Shown piece after piece: positions 11,396-24,331 of a stretch of 64,000 bases of DNA. The stretch lies in assembly GCA_904066235.2 (NCBI GenBank), contig CAJFCV020000002.1:6634001-6698000 (forward strand), in the 5' to 3' direction. This stretch comes from Bursaphelenchus xylophilus. Taxonomy: Eukaryota > Nematoda > Chromadorea > Rhabditida > Aphelenchoididae. The notes beneath the pieces are model-generated. The model searched no databases and was not told the origin of the DNA. It worked only from the letters and a program-made list of their open reading frames with translations. Position numbers and translations under genes: made by a program. Positions within the stretch are counted from its first letter, which is position 1. Each line of letters opens with the position of its first letter.

Positions 11396-14300
11396 ATGGA
11401 ATTAGAGGGTGAGCTGGATTCCCGACCTCGGAGGCGACGGCAGCGTGATATTTTAGGTGTGAACAGGTAGGATAAATCAAAAAGTTTGTTATTTTGGCCT
11501 TGTAGATTCGACCGAATTCCAATTGATGAACGTCTTCCTCTCCCTTACGAAATCATCTTTCGGCTTCATTCTAGTCAAGAAGATCCCGAACATATTCGGG
11601 AACAGTTCCATCTTATCCTGGAAGAGGTAAGACCAGAAATAATAATATTATTATCTGAGACAGTTACCCTTTGAACGCTGCAAATTGGAACCGATAATTG
11701 ACCAGGCCTTAGCTTCATTTGAACCTCCTCGGCTCTCTCAACGTGGGACTGCATTTCTTCACGGAATTCTCTCTGAAATTCCCGGATTAACTGTACGATT
11801 AATCCAGCGTTTTATAAAATTGGCTGGAACTGGACTTGAAACGCAGATCAGACTGGAATTAATCAATCTTGATGAGCTTTTTATGGTTCTCGAAAACCCC
11901 AGGTAGAGGAAGAATTCCAAAACACATCTTCTTTAGAATTATCGATGAATCTCTGGAATGTTTATCACTTGGATTGGGGAACATGCCCAACTTCGGACTT
12001 TTTATAGAGAGAACTACCTACAATGCCTTCGAAAACTCATATTCAAATGCCAGAATGATCAACAATGATCTCACTACCGTCAACAACATTGCGGGAAGTC
12101 ATGTCCTCACGTGTTGGCTAGACATCAACTTCTTCAAAAAGTTACTCCATGTTACTTTCGCCGTGCCAGTAGATGAAATCGACGAGACGGGCTTAAAGTT
12201 TGAAGGGTACAAACTGACTCTGTCATTGTCGTCTGTCAGAGAAATGACATTTTGTGCTGATTTTGAAAACAATTCTCATCTTCTCCTGATCAGATACAAA
12301 ACTCCTCCTCAATTATGGAAAGCCATGCCCAAGTATCACCATAGCAGAATTACCCTAAATCTCACTGATTGCCGAGAATGGACAAGAGTTCTGGAAGTAG
12401 AGAACAACTCGACGATTGGAATGGCGAAAACTCAACTCGGAAATTGCTGTGTTTTAGGCATAAAATTACCTAAAAAACCACCAATCCCAGCAGACGCCTC
12501 TCCATATGAACTTGAAATGAGTTCGCACTTGCAGAACGTAGGTGGAACAATACGAACTAAATCGCGGTCGCGGTCTGTGTTCTTAAAAAAAATGTATTGA
12601 TGTACCAATATATTTTTGTCAATTTTCAATATTGATGGCCCACTCAAAAAAAAATTTTTTTCCGAGCTGCGCCCAGCCTTTGAAGCAACAGTTTTTATTG
12701 ATGTTGGCGGCGATTTTATGCGAATGAAGTACACCTTAATGATAGTGGGAGATAGACTAGAACTAAATAAAACATCAAGGTACCATTAAATGATCTTTTT
12801 TCCATTTGGGACATCACCCCTAGATACTTGTTTGTTCCCAACTTGCACCCTCCGAAAAAGAATTAGAGTGGGCCAGAATACGGAAGTTTTTCTAACAATA
12901 AGCTTACATTTATAGGACATGATCAATCGCATCTATAATCTTCTGGGCCGGATCCAAACGATCGCCAAGACCAAGGTATTCTTCTCTGATGTCCACCGAA
13001 TCATCCGAAATGAAGTTCCTCATATCGTGATGCCACTTTACGACTCTTTTCGTGCGAATTATGCCATCCATGTAAGGCCCGTTTTTATTTCCGTTCCACA
13101 ACCTTCATTTGGAGCAAGATTGACGGAAACTGAAAAATATAGACCTGCGGTTACGGTACTGTATAGCTACGAAACTTTCGACTAGTCGGAAACTGTTGTC
13201 AGTAGCTTCAAAACTCGAGGCTATTTTAATTTTTGGCTACCCTTCATTTGGGTCAGATCGACTCCCGGCCAATATTTATATGCACTCAATGTGTTCACAC
13301 CAAAGATAGGTCCCCCATGACCACGCCGTGAGCTGGGTCGTGACCAGAAGGTGAATGTCAAAAACGATGAGCACGGTGCGAAAGACACTTTAGTTATGCT
13401 GGGTCGTTACCTAGCTCGTGAGCTTGTTCAGGTACTTTTACTTCTGGCCTATAATTACAGACAAATGTAATGTTATATGTTTGAAAATTCAAATATACAA
13501 ATGTAATCTTCGTTTTCAAAGAAGGAACATGCTTGTTAGAGAAGATACGGCCAGAAAGTGGTTTTATCCCTGTCCGCACTCCGCATTCCGTGTACTCTTT
13601 CGGCCGCAATGATTGCTAAGTATCTTGACTGCGCCTGCTCTCAGGAATTTATCTCTATGCCCAAGTGTATGCAAAATTTAAAGAAAGTTTAAAAGTTAAC
13701 TGTATTTAACACTACTATTTATTTAGCTATTTAAAAGTACCCGTAATTAACAGTAAGAAGTTTTTTGCTGACCTTTTTACTCAGCGGACCTTTTCGTACC
13801 CAATGAAACCCAGTGTTTTAAAAAATGACGCGTTAGTTGTATTTGCAAATAAATGGTTTATTTTTTCAGGGTTTGATTGAACGTGGATATTCGATAATCG
13901 ATCAACTGTATGCATCCTTGGAAAGTTCTTCTTCAGTGCCCGCTTTTTTCCAAGATGTGGCTAAAGCCCTTGAAGTATGTAGATATACTTTTATGTTATA
14001 TGTTTAGGAGCACCAAGAGGCGTGTGAGGAGAGTCTGGAGGATCTTCTAGCGATATGCGACGATCAACGATTGAATTCGCTTCATTACTCGTTCAAAAAG
14101 TTGTTCCGACAGAAGATTACACCAGGTTCTGATCTAACTTTTACTTCCCGTCAAATGGATGTTCCCAGGAATTGCGTCTTGGTCAGAAAAGTACGTTAAA
14201 ATAGGTTTTATGCTAATTTATTTTTTAGGTCATTGTGACCCCACTCAGAAGAATCTTCTTACCTCCAGAAGTGATGATGTCGAACCGAGTGGTTCGCCAT

Positions 14301-17300
14301 TTTGGTGAAGAAGGGGCGTTGAGATGTTCGTTTAGAGATGATAATGGACAGCGGTTGTCGTTGCGCAACTTTACAAGATGTGCTGATGGTATCTTCAGCC
14401 ATGCGATTGTGGAAGACATGGTAAAACGGACTTTATTACGGCCGTTTGACGTTGGAGGGAGGTCTTTCAGATTCTTGGCGTGGTCGAATTCTCAGGTATG
14501 GAACGTCTTCAATTGGGGAAAAAGACATTTGGAGAAACTGAAACATACTTTTTTATGCGAAAAGTTTATAACCTATTTCTGCCACTGAGAGTAACGTGTC
14601 CACAAAATAAAATTTTTTGCGAAACTGGCTAAGATACGGCCAGAAAGTGTTTTTATCTCTGACCGCACTTCGCCTTTTTGCGTACTTTCTCCGGCGCAAA
14701 CATTGTTGAATATCTCGGCTGGGCTTGCAAAGCGTGAGCAAAACTTTTAGGCCTTGATGTCGCTATGTACGAGGTACATGCAAAATTAAAAAAAAAACTG
14801 ACCGTCACACATCAAACACATCCGAGAAACTTAATCGAAACCATTGCAAATTTTTTGCTAGATTTCGCCGATTTTGGGCTACGGAATTTATAATTAGGAT
14901 GTCAAGGTCAACACAATTCTTATGTTCTGAGAAGCATTCTCTGCATGTATCGTATACCCTTAAAAAATTTGTCGTCAAGCCTTGGCAGAAGTTTACCCAT
15001 CGAGGGACCGCTTGGTGCACCAGAAAATAACGAAACATTTTTTGTTTAAATTTCTCTTTGCCCTGCTATTTTAAACATTAGCACGGTGCGCTCCGACTTT
15101 ATCGGTGTTGCAGCGATTGCATTGCACGTACAGTCGCTAAGAAGGCTTTCCAGAAGTTTCAATGTGTCACAATAAAACGTTAAAAATTAGTGTGATGACC
15201 AAAGAAGTAAGTGCCCAATAGTCTTCGCCGAATACGCTGATTTCCGAAAAAAAATGATGAATTATTGACGGGGAACTGAGACAAGGTCGGAAGTACATAC
15301 AGAGTAAACTGAAATTTCTCCATGTTTATGCCTTAGCCACATAGTGGCTTGCCACTTTTATGCGGGAAACAGTATTTTTCAGTTTCCCCAATTGTCTATC
15401 TCCGCTCAGCCAATTCTTATTATATTTTTGGTAACCGTTTTGTAGTTGAGGGATCATGGCTGTTATATGTTTTCGGATATGTTCAAGGAAAACACTTTGA
15501 ATGGGGCGTCTGAGTTTATCAGCGTAGACACCATACGATCCTGGATGGGCGACTTCTCTAAAGCAACAAGTGTCCCGAAGTTGATGTCTCGAATGGGACA
15601 ATGTTTTACTCAAGCGCAGCCTACAATTGAGTTGAAGAAAAGGGACTGGGAGGTTGTTTCTGACTTTGAGAGTCGATTTGTGGATCCCTTTTTAAGAAAG
15701 AATTATGTTTTTTCTGATGGTGTCGGTCTGATCTCTCCCCGATTCGCAAAGATCGTGTCAGCCATGCTAGATGTTTATCCAGTACCTTCGTGCTTCCAGG
15801 TTGGTGGAATTTATTTTCTTGTATTGGTTTTTAGGTTAGATTCAAAGGATTCAAGGGTATTTTGGTTAATTGGCCTAACTTGGTAAACCGGGAGAACTAC
15901 AAGGAAATTGTTTTCCGCGAGAGTCAGCACAAGTTTGAAGATGCTAAGGAAGATGACAAGGCCACTTTAGAGGTCGTAAAATACTCGATGCCATCTCAAG
16001 TCTGCTTGAACAGACCTTTGATCATGATCTTGGATCAAGTTCTCCAAAAACAAAATATTAGACGTCATCGCGCAATGAAACGAAGGGTTACGGAGATTGT
16101 TGAAGGGGAATTGGACACTCTCGGAGGTATGATTGCCTTTGTTTTGACCTTTTTTTAGCCATGTTGTATCGCGATGTTATTGCAAGTGCGCAGTTAACAA
16201 CCAGAACTGCCAGTAGAATTAATTTCCGATCATTACTCGATTCTGGAATTACTTTAACCGATGAACCGCTTTTCCGATTAATGTTGGTGGCTATTTACAA
16301 GTACTGTATTATTCAGGATATGGTTAAAGTAAGGAGTTTTTAGATGAAAAGTGATATTTTCATTATAGTTGAAGGTGCCCGTTCCCCCAGAACTTGGACG
16401 AACTATGTATGGAGTTGTCGATGAACTTGGTTATCTGAATCCAGGCCAAGTTTTCTTGCAATGTTCTCGAAGTGTCTCCTTATCTTCAATTAATTATGCT
16501 CCGTTTGTTGGTCGAGTGTTGGTTACCAAGAATCCCTGTCATGTTCCTGGTGATGTCCGTATGTTTGAGGCTGTTGATCTCAAAGAATATCATCATCTGA
16601 GAGATGTGATTGTGTTTCCTCGTCATGGAATCAGACCTCATCCAGATGAAATGGCCGGCAGTGATCTTGATGGAGATGAATATGCCGTGTTCTTTGACTC
16701 CGACTTATTCTATGATCAGAACGAGGCTCCAATGCATTTCCCAAAGAAAACTGCACAGGAATTGAATCGACAGCCAACGGTAAGGTAACATATCTTACCG
16801 TATTTATTAATGATACATATGGCTCGGGACTTCTAAATCTCTTTGCAAAAGTCCATCCGAACCTGCTAATTTAGTCCAAAGCTAAAAGTTGACAAAAAAG
16901 GAGGGGGCGACAGAGAAAGGCAGAAATTCTTACAAAGAGAGAAATTGCGCAATTTTATGTCAGATTGCGCAACTGTTAACCTTGTACTAAATTTGTAAGG
17001 TTCGGATGGACTCTTTCGGAGAGATTTAGAAGTCCGGAGCCATATTGTAAGAGTGAAGCCGGAAGTTCACCACTCAAAAAATCAGTCAAGGGACATGTAC
17101 AAACTATTCATAGCCAAATGAAGTGTGCTAGATACCATTTGAAAAGTTGACCTAGGAACCGGTTTGCAAAATTGACAAAGGAATTTTATTTACGGCATGC
17201 ATAAGGTATAAACCACTGTAAAGGATTTACAGGGGAAGGGCACAAATTTAAATAATTTTTTTCAAGTACCTACGAAATTCTTATTTTGCTCTTTGCAAAC

Positions 17301-19275
17301 ACGTCTGAGATCTTTAGGTCGAACGTTGGCAAAGAAAGACAGTGGTTCGGAAAATGCGGGAATTTTCATGGGCGTGATTAGAGGAGACGGCAGAGTGGTA
17401 GGAGTTTGTCGTTCTGGTCGAGCTCGTCCGATTCTCGTTTATTGTATTTAATTTGGCCATGGATGTTTCTTACAAGTCCCTTGTGAGTGAGCACTTCCGC
17501 CTTCACTCTTACATCTTGTAGACGGAAGATATGGTGGATTTCTTCTTGAAATATCTGGAACAAGATTCGATTGGTCGTGTTTCGAATGCCCATTTGGTTG
17601 CAGCTGATCAACTCGGCATTTTTGAGTAAGGCAATTGTAGCTGGAATATCTATTTTATATTACAGTAAAATTTGCGAGAATTTGGCGGCAAAATGTTCTG
17701 TGGCCGTGGATTTCCCGAAGACTGGAGAACCTGCCGAACCCTTGACTCAGGATGAAAGATTCGAGGTGTTGCCTGACTTCATTGGATGCAATACCAGAAA
17801 TGTTTATCAAAGCAGATGGCTTCTTGGGACTCTTTACAGGTAACCAGAGTACCGTATCTAAATTCCGTTTTAGAAAAATTCATGTGCTGGAAATGATTTT
17901 GGAGAGCATTCCTGGTTTTGAACAAAAGAAATCCGCCCCACCTGATGAACTTCTTTTGGATCAAACACTCAAGGACACCGAACCCTACATGTTTCAAGAA
18001 GCCTTACGTCATCGTGATGTTTATTACGCAAAGCTTCAACAGATATTGGACGAGTATGGAATCGAAAGTGAGGCAGAAATGATGAGTGGGCATGCTGTTT
18101 CGATTAGAAGGATCACGGATATGGAGAAGCAGGACTACTCTTTCTACCACGCCGATAGATTGGTAATGTTTAAATGTTTTTTTAACTCACATTTAGGTCG
18201 AAATGAGAGTAAATCAGATTATTGATAACTTTCGTCGAGAATTCTTTGACCAATTTGGTGGGGAAGCTCATTGTTTGGAGTGTGAAGATGCTGGGATCAC
18301 AAGATTTATTGGACCCGAGAAAGCTCTTTTGAAAGCACAGTGTTGGTACACTGTAGCTTATGGAGAAGATGCCGAAAACATTAAGTTTCGCTCATTTCCG
18401 TGGATTGTGTGGGATATGATTGTTCATGCTAGAAAGAAGATAGTAAGAGCCTTTATATCTTTTGTTCCTAATTTTATTTAGCGACTTCGCGTTCTTGCAT
18501 TGACGGGAAAACTTGACCCTGGCCAGAATATGATCTTCAAAGACCTCACCCAGTTCATTCTTAACTTCAATAAACAGAATGTTGACGATCTGCGTGCCTT
18601 TGACCATCGCTTAATGAGTCAACATGGACACCTGCACTGTTACGAGATTTATATTACACTTTATGGATCCAAGTTGGCCGCGACTTTATTCTTTTTGCAC
18701 CATTGGCTTTTTGTGGTAGTTCGAAACGAATTATAATAGATGATTTAGAACAACATGTACAAGACAGGAGGCTTTTCTCAAAAGCATTTGATTTTGTTGG
18801 TTTTGAAATTTGCATTTGGTCTTCCGATTGGTCGATATGTTAACCAAAAGACTTACCTCACCCACAAAGTGGAGACTGTGGAAGAAGCGCAGACTTTGAG
18901 AGGATCTGAAAATGCTCCGTTCAAGTTTGAGGAATGTGGAGGATTGGTTCTGGAGTTTGTCAGATTTTTGGGAAGCGTCCATTTTTCGTTGTCAGATACT
19001 TTGGACTTCAGTTATGATGGTTTAACTAATCTCACCGACAATGGGGAACACGAACCCTGCTGTCTTTTCAATGCTAGCGACTGGAAACCCATTAGTGAAG
19101 TAGGCTTTAATGATTCATTTTGTTTTAGTGGGATTGCTTTTCGTCGCTGATGAGCCTGGTTTCAGTTGGCTTATCGGACATTCCACTTTGTTTCCCTCAC
19201 TCGAAACTTCGAAGTTTTCACGAAGAAAATAAGCGATCTCGTCAAACTTTAGTGGCTTTGTTCACCTCCAAATAA
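11396..19275 (+). CDS. Cellular RNA-dependent RNA polymerase (EGO/RRF type)
   Basis: Nineteen exons join into 1504 residues: 11396-11466, 11506-11626, 11664-11902, 11937-12537, 12916-13071, 13870-13974, 14008-14190, 14229-14495, 15446-15799, 15835-16126, 16159-16328, 16369-16779, 17522-17625, 17666-17839, 17874-18162, 18197-18442, 18482-18715, 18749-19099 and 19129-19275. The catalytic motif DLDGDE (16663-16680, about residue 952) sits in AGSDLDGDEYAVFFDSDL. Other family marks are YKTPPQLWKA, RRIFLPPEVMMSNRVVRHFG, RFLAWSNSQLRDHG and FFLKYLEQDSIGRVSNAHL. Such enzymes make secondary small interfering RNAs from target transcripts in nematode RNA silencing. The family is certain; whether it is the EGO-1/RRF-1 or RRF-3 branch I cannot tell. 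The N-terminus and the region around the 378-nt fourth intron are the least certain parts. Confidence 0.93.
13542..14790 (+). repeat. Direct repeat pair in two RdRP introns
   Basis: About 150 nt starting AGATACGGCCAGAAAGTG at 13542 recurs at 14632, in the same orientation, in two neighbouring long introns (13072-13869 and 14496-15445). The similarity is patchy but runs to about 13690 and 14790. It looks like a dispersed repeat that inserted or duplicated within the gene. Confidence 0.65.
16820..17042. mobile_element. MITE, 223 bp, in an RdRP intron
   Basis: The terminal inverted repeats are about 44 bp, start TGGCTC and are mostly matched, flanked by TA on both sides (16818-16819 and 17043-17044). 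It lies in the 742-nt intron before exon 13. No coding capacity. The TA duplication fits a Tc1/mariner-type non-autonomous element. A related fragment lies at about 30717-30886. Confidence 0.85.
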
Positions 19276-19438
19276 CTTTTTTGTGACGTCATATTTCTAA
19301 TAATCGAATAAAGAGCACCGGTTTATTGACTCGGATAACTTAAAACTTTCTCTTTGACACAAATACAGATCAGGCAGCGTGCGAGATGGTGAAGATTGCG
19401 AAATATGGCGTGGCCCGGCCACCGGAATCTCAACAGAT

Positions 19439-20545
19439 TTAATAACCTGGGGCTGTGCGTGGAGGGGGACAATGGTCGCAGCCACCTTGAGCTCCAGCTT
19501 CTCCATCAGAGCCCTTATCTCCTGGAAGTCCGTCTTTTCCTGGTTCTCCTGGAGCTCCCTTGTCACCAGGTGGCCCTTGTGGGCCTGGCGACGAAGTTCC
19601 TGGTTGACCTGGAGGTCCCGGTGGTCCGGGCTCTCCTGGGGCTCCTTGAGGTCCGGCTGGTCCAGGAAGGCCGGGTACTTCATGAAGTTCTCCAGGCTGA
19701 CCGGCTGGTCCCTTTTCTCCTGGTTGTCCTGGAGGTCCGGGTGGGCCAGGTGGTCCTTGGAGTCCTTGGCTGGCAGGAAGACCTGGTGGTCCGTCCTCTC
19801 CAGGGTTTCCTGGTTGGCCATTAGGTCCCTTTGGTCCGGATGGACCTGGTGGTCCTGGCGGTCCAGCAGGGCAGTCGAAGCAAAAGTCAGCTGGTGTTGG
19901 GCGATGGCCTTCGGGAGTATCGGCTCCATCTTCTCCGTCTTCGCCAGGAATACCATCCTTTCCTAAAATAATATGTTATATTGGGATCCGTTTTGTGGTC
20001 TTACCGTCTTCTCCATTTGGTCCTGGTGGTCCCGCTGGTCCAGCTGGTCCGACACCACAAGAGCAGAGTCCTTCTCCTCCATTGGGTCCTCCTGGTCCAC
20101 CGCCAACACCGGGGCCTCCACCGTTGGGACCTCCGTTACCGGCGTAGTCTCCGGCAGCTGGAGCAGATCCGCCAGCTGATGGATGTGGAGATCCATATCC
20201 GCTCTCGTCGCCGGCATATGTGCCAGCGCCTCGAGCAAGATGGCGTCCTCTTTTCTTGTGTCTGATGACAGCAGAACGCTTTTGACGGAAGGCTTCGTTT
20301 CCAAAGATGGTACGGTAACGCTCCCAGAGACCATCAGATCTGTGGAGACAAAAGTCCAGCTCCTCTTCCAACGAAGATTGCATATGTTGCATGTAATTGT
20401 AAAGCATTGGAACAACAATAATAGCGGTTAAAGTGGCCACGGTGGAGACTGTGATGGCGAAAAAGGTGACCTTCTTGAAGGACTCGGCCTCCTTGACCAG
20501 CTCCTTAGCGTCCCGAGATTCGCTCCGGACAAGTGAGCCTTCCAT
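19439..20545 (-). CDS. Cuticle collagen A
   Basis: Two exons, 20005-20545 and 19439-19962, separated by a 42-nt intron; 354 residues. The nematode cuticle collagen N-terminal domain covers about residues 18-75, with one membrane-spanning stretch ([20 protein letters not shown]) and [11 protein letters not shown] furin-like RQKR site follows. Then come a Gly-rich linker, CSCGVG, Gly-X-Y blocks, an FCFDCPAG interruption, a long Gly-X-Y region broken near ELHEVPG, and the end [13 protein letters not shown]. The protein would be secreted, trimerise and be crosslinked into cuticle. Of the four collagens here it is the most diverged and the only one with an intron in the coding region. Confidence 0.93.
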
Positions 20546-21672
20546 GCTTCTGGAGAAAGCTAAAATCAGCTACATAAGATTACGCGATCAGATTCAATAA
20601 CATTCTAGAAAAAGGTTGAAAAAAAAATTTCTTCCAAGCATTCCATCGACGGACTTCGTCGATGAAAAGAAATCCGCAGAATACACTGGTTATTTGCACT
20701 TGCATTACCTTCACTTTTATACCTGACTGGCGGCGAGGAAGATCAACACCCCTCAGGACATAAAAAGGTCGCTGCTTTGTCCTCTCCTCTTTTTCATCAC
20801 TATCGCCGAAAAGTGTCGTCTCAGTGTGATCGACTAAGAAAAGAAAAAGACATCCGTTATGCGCATGTTTTCTCAATCTTCCGCGCTCGAGGTAAAAATT
20901 TGAAAAGCTTCGAATTGTTTTTTATTTAATCATCGAGAATCGAGACAATAACTTCGATTTTTGACTTCTTGGTAGTCGATAGACACCGTTTCTCGCGCTG
21001 CAAACCGATACCCACATGACACTCGTGTACCAGGCCGTTGAATATCCCGATTACATACTTTCATTTTTTCGCGTTTTTGTTAAGCGCATAAAATTAACCT
21101 GAGCAGAAAAAATGAACCCATTGGAAGGCAATTTTGTGAAAAACAAAAATTGAATGTATTAGAACTCATCATTCTCTGGGCAATTTTTTCGAATGACAAA
21201 AATAAGGCCGGAAGATTGGGATATTGTGTTTTTATAATTGAATGCTATTTATAAAAGACGTCTATTCATAAAATAATTATTAAATTTAATGAGTTCTGGT
21301 CGATTCTCTGATTGGTTTTACCTGGATTCCCTCTTCCGCGCTCGCTTCAAATTGCCACCTTCAAACTCGAATCTTATGTCAGTCGCAGTTTTTTGTTTGA
21401 ATTTTTTTGTCATCGACGTTACGCAACCAGTTTAAGCGAGGGAATTTCACTTTTGGTTTCATTTGTGATGTTATTTCTTGAAAACGAAAGTTACGAAGTT
21501 GTCTGACAGTGAGATTCATAATTTTATTCATGCAAATTACGAGGAGGAAGGCGAGGGTCAGGACAAGCCCGGCCGCTCAACTGAGAACTTGGCTGAAGTG
21601 CACTGGGTAAATGTAACAAGTACATAATAACATAAGTGAGGTAACGAGAGAATAACGTTAGGGCATCCGGGC
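20546..21672. other. Intergenic between collagens A and B
   Basis: Apart from the collagen A TATA box and the collagen B 3' end region, I see no gene. Short open frames here have no domain or splice support. Confidence 0.6.
20714..20721 (-). promoter_or_regulatory. TATA box candidate for collagen A
   Basis: TATAAAAG on the minus strand, about 170 nt upstream of the collagen A start. The distance leaves room for a 5' UTR intron; an acceptor-like TTTTAG lies just before the ATG. Confidence 0.5.
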
Positions 21673-22689
21673 TTAGTATCCAGGGGCGGTACGTGGTGGT
21701 GGGCAGTGGTCGCAGCCACCTCCGTTTCCGGCCTCTCCATCGGGACCAGCTTGTCCTGGGCCTCCTGGCTGTCCTGGGGATCCTGGAGCTCCAGCATCTC
21801 CAGGTGGTCCTTGTGGGCCTGGGGAAGAGCTTCCTGGAGCACCTGGTTGACCAGGTTGTCCTGGCTGACCGGGTGGTCCGGCTGGGCCAGGTGGGCCTGG
21901 AATTCCGGGGACATCGTTGACTTGTCCTGGTTGACCGGCTGGTCCAGGTTGTCCGGGTTGTCCATCATTTCCGGGTGGTCCGGCTGGGCCAGGTGGTCCT
22001 TGAGTTCCTGGGTTTCCGGGCTGTCCGTCTGGACCGGGCTGTCCTGGCTGTCCGTTTGGTCCTTTAGGCCCGGCATTCCCTGGTGGTCCAGCTGGGCCAG
22101 CAGGGCAGTCGAAGCAGAAGTCATTAGGAGATGGCTGATGATCAGCTGGGGCATCAGGGCCATGCTCTCCGTCAGGTCCAGCGTTTCCGTCCTTTCCGTC
22201 GTTTCCATCTTCTCCGGGTGGTCCTGGTGGTCCGGCTTGGCCAACTCCGCAAGAACATGATCCTCCAGCAGCAGCGCTTCCACCGCCAACAGCAGATTCA
22301 CCGCCGTAGCTGGCGGCAGCAACTGGGACAGCGGCGACTGGGGCTGAGGCTCCTCCGTATCCGCCTTCTTCGGCATAAGTTCCGGCACCGCGAGCACGGT
22401 GAGTGGCACGGCGTCTCATCTGACCGTTTTTGCGGACAGCGTTTCTTTTTTCACGAGCCAAGTGCTCTCCGAAGATACCCTTGTACTGTTCCCAAAGGTT
22501 GTTTGATCTGTGGGTACAGAACTCCAGCTCCTCATCCAATGTGGCTTGGACATGTTGCATGTAGTTGTACAACATGGGAACCACGATGATGGCGGTCAAT
22601 GTGGCCACAGTGGAGATGGCGATGGCCGTAAAAGTGAGTCTTTTGAAGGACTCGGCCTCGCGGAGCTGCTCCTTACTGTCGCGTTCCAT
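21673..22689 (-). CDS. Cuticle collagen B
   Basis: Uninterrupted frame of 338 residues. It has the collagen N-terminal domain (residues 10-65, hydrophobic [20 protein letters not shown]), a furin-like REKR site near residue 80, an Ala/Gly linker, CSCGVGQAG, Gly-X-Y blocks, FCFDCPAG and the C-terminal [13 protein letters not shown]. The ATG is directly preceded by a 3' splice signal (TTTTTGTAG), and a GTAGGC donor lies at 22757. A 5' UTR intron 22690-22757 is therefore likely. The last 384 nt look identical to collagen C on the other strand. Confidence 0.95.
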   Translation of the reverse strand: MERDSKEQLREAESFKRLTFTAIAISTVATLTAIIVVPMLYNYMQHVQATLDEELEFCTHRSNNLWEQYKGIFGEHLAREKRNAVRKNGQMRRRATHRARGAGTYAEEGGYGGASAPVAAVPVAAASYGGESAVGGGSAAAGGSCSCGVGQAGPPGPPGEDGNDGKDGNAGPDGEHGPDAPADHQPSPNDFCFDCPAGPAGPPGNAGPKGPNGQPGQPGPDGQPGNPGTQGPPGPAGPPGNDGQPGQPGPAGQPGQVNDVPGIPGPPGPAGPPGQPGQPGQPGAPGSSSPGPQGPPGDAGAPGSPGQPGGPGQAGPDGEAGNGGGCDHCPPPRTAPGY

Positions 22690-22826
22690 CTACAAAAAGA
22701 TTTTAATCTTAAGAAAAGCGGTGAAAATTAAAGTGCAAGTTAAAATCCGAAGCCTACCTTTCCGTGCGGGCCCTCGAGGTAATTCGAAAGTCCGTGGACT
22801 GATGACTTTCACCTTCCTCTTGGCGA

Positions 22827-22835
22827 GGTTATATA
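22827..22835 (-). promoter_or_regulatory. TATA box candidate for collagen B
   Basis: TATATAACC on the minus strand, about 70 nt upstream of the presumed first (non-coding) exon end at 22758. Confidence 0.55.
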
Positions 22836-24285
22836 CCTGTAACATTTCTGGAAAAGAACAATAGCCGTATATATTTTAACTCGCTCTTACCTCCTCGCTT
22901 ACAGCACACCCCCAATCGCCCCACCTTTTCATTGTAAATTGGTGAAAATGGAAAAACAAAAAAACGCGACTGATATCGCCGGGCAGTGAGAGATCGTGGA
23001 CACGAGGGAGGTCGCCCGAAAGAGCCCGTTTACGTTGACGAACTCTCGATGAGAATTTAAATTTTACCCTTTTGTTTGGCTTGAATGTCCATAAAAATCG
23101 AGTTATTTATTATTAATACAGCGCGTCTGTGATGAAAGTATTCAAAAATTGAGGTGTACTGTATGTTTAAAAATTGAGGTGTACTATAGTGCTCAGAAAC
23201 CTAAATGTATGAAATTCCATAAGGTTTTATTATGGCATTTATCCTTTCTTTTATAATTCTTATCACTCTGCTTGAAGTTTCGAAAAAGATGTTTTGCTTG
23301 GCGTGTTCCAATGAGAGAAAAAGCGAAACCGCTACAGACGAGGAACGAAGACAGACTTCACAGAAAACAGGTTGTCTTCGCTCCCAAATCTCGACTGATA
23401 ACATAAACATGACCTGAAGAAAAGAAAAAAGAACAAAGAAATCAGGGATTTCACAGACAGGGAAGGAAATATAGCACACAGATTGAGTTTTTAAAGCATA
23501 TAAAAGATTAATGCAATCGACAAAATTACTAAAAAATATTTTATGGTAAACGATTTCTAAAGAAAGCGGGGGCCTCGAGGCGAAAGAAAAAGAAAACATT
23601 TGAATTCCAAAATTGCTTGATGTTGCGTCAGATTTCACAACTAAAGTAAAAAGAATGTGTCTTTTGTCACCTACATCTTCACTTGGTTATTTACATTCAG
23701 TCAATTCTAATCATTAACTGAACGCAATATTGAAAGTTCGCGAGATAATGACGGATGCCTTACACTTCAATGTAACATTATGCAAAGCCGTACTTTTTTA
23801 TATGTTTCAGCTAGTTTCAGACGTAGACTAAGTTTTGTTCCGTTATTAGCTCCGAGTTCGTAATACGAAAATATTTCCAAACGGTTAAAGTTCCATAAGG
23901 AACTTGTTGCGGCTATCGCCGCTGTAATTTTTGCGTTTCCAAATATTTTTACAAAATAAATAGAACCTTATCGTCGACTTAAACCGGTTTTGCTGCTCAC
24001 TTGTCTCTGATTTATATACTGAAAACCGTTTTCGGAAAATTATAAAGAAAATAAAGTGCAATATTCATTGGAGGCCAACAAAATCTTGGGCTTAGTAATT
24101 GACTCTCATAGCCATTCGCAGACATTCTGCTAACTGGTTGTTAATCAGCTCGCCTCTGAACTTTAAAATTTACTTTAAACCATTTCCGCGAAAGCAGCGA
24201 CTCGTTTTCGGAAGCTTTTGTTTCAACGTAGCGGAATGAGGGAAAAAGTTTTGCTTTTACTGACACCCCTTCCGACTCTAGCAGC
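22836..24285. other. Divergent collagen intergenic region
   Basis: Separates the minus-strand collagen B from the plus-strand collagen C, so it holds both upstream regions. The open frames at 23201-23638 are low in complexity with no support. No RNA gene or element boundary seen. Confidence 0.5.
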
Positions 24286-24293
24286 TATAAAAA
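24286..24293 (+). promoter_or_regulatory. TATA box candidate for collagen C
   Basis: TATAAAAA, 39-46 nt before the ATG, so the 5' UTR would be very short. Confidence 0.65.
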
Positions 24294-24331
24294 CGAACTG
24301 GGCCTAATGGCTCAGCATCCAGTCTGCAGCC

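Noticed and set aside
17319..17392. Possible extra RdRP exon (reads NAGIFMGVIRGDGRV)
   Set aside because: Splice phases do not fit the flanking exons; exon 12 joins exon 13 cleanly without it.
19297..20431. Long plus- and minus-strand frames over the collagens giving Trp/Ser-rich or Leu/Val-rich proteins
   Set aside because: GC-rich Gly-X-Y coding produces open antisense and shifted frames; only the frame with the collagen N-terminal domain and Gly-X-Y repeats is real. The same holds at 21558-22589, 24416-25439 and 29392-30628.
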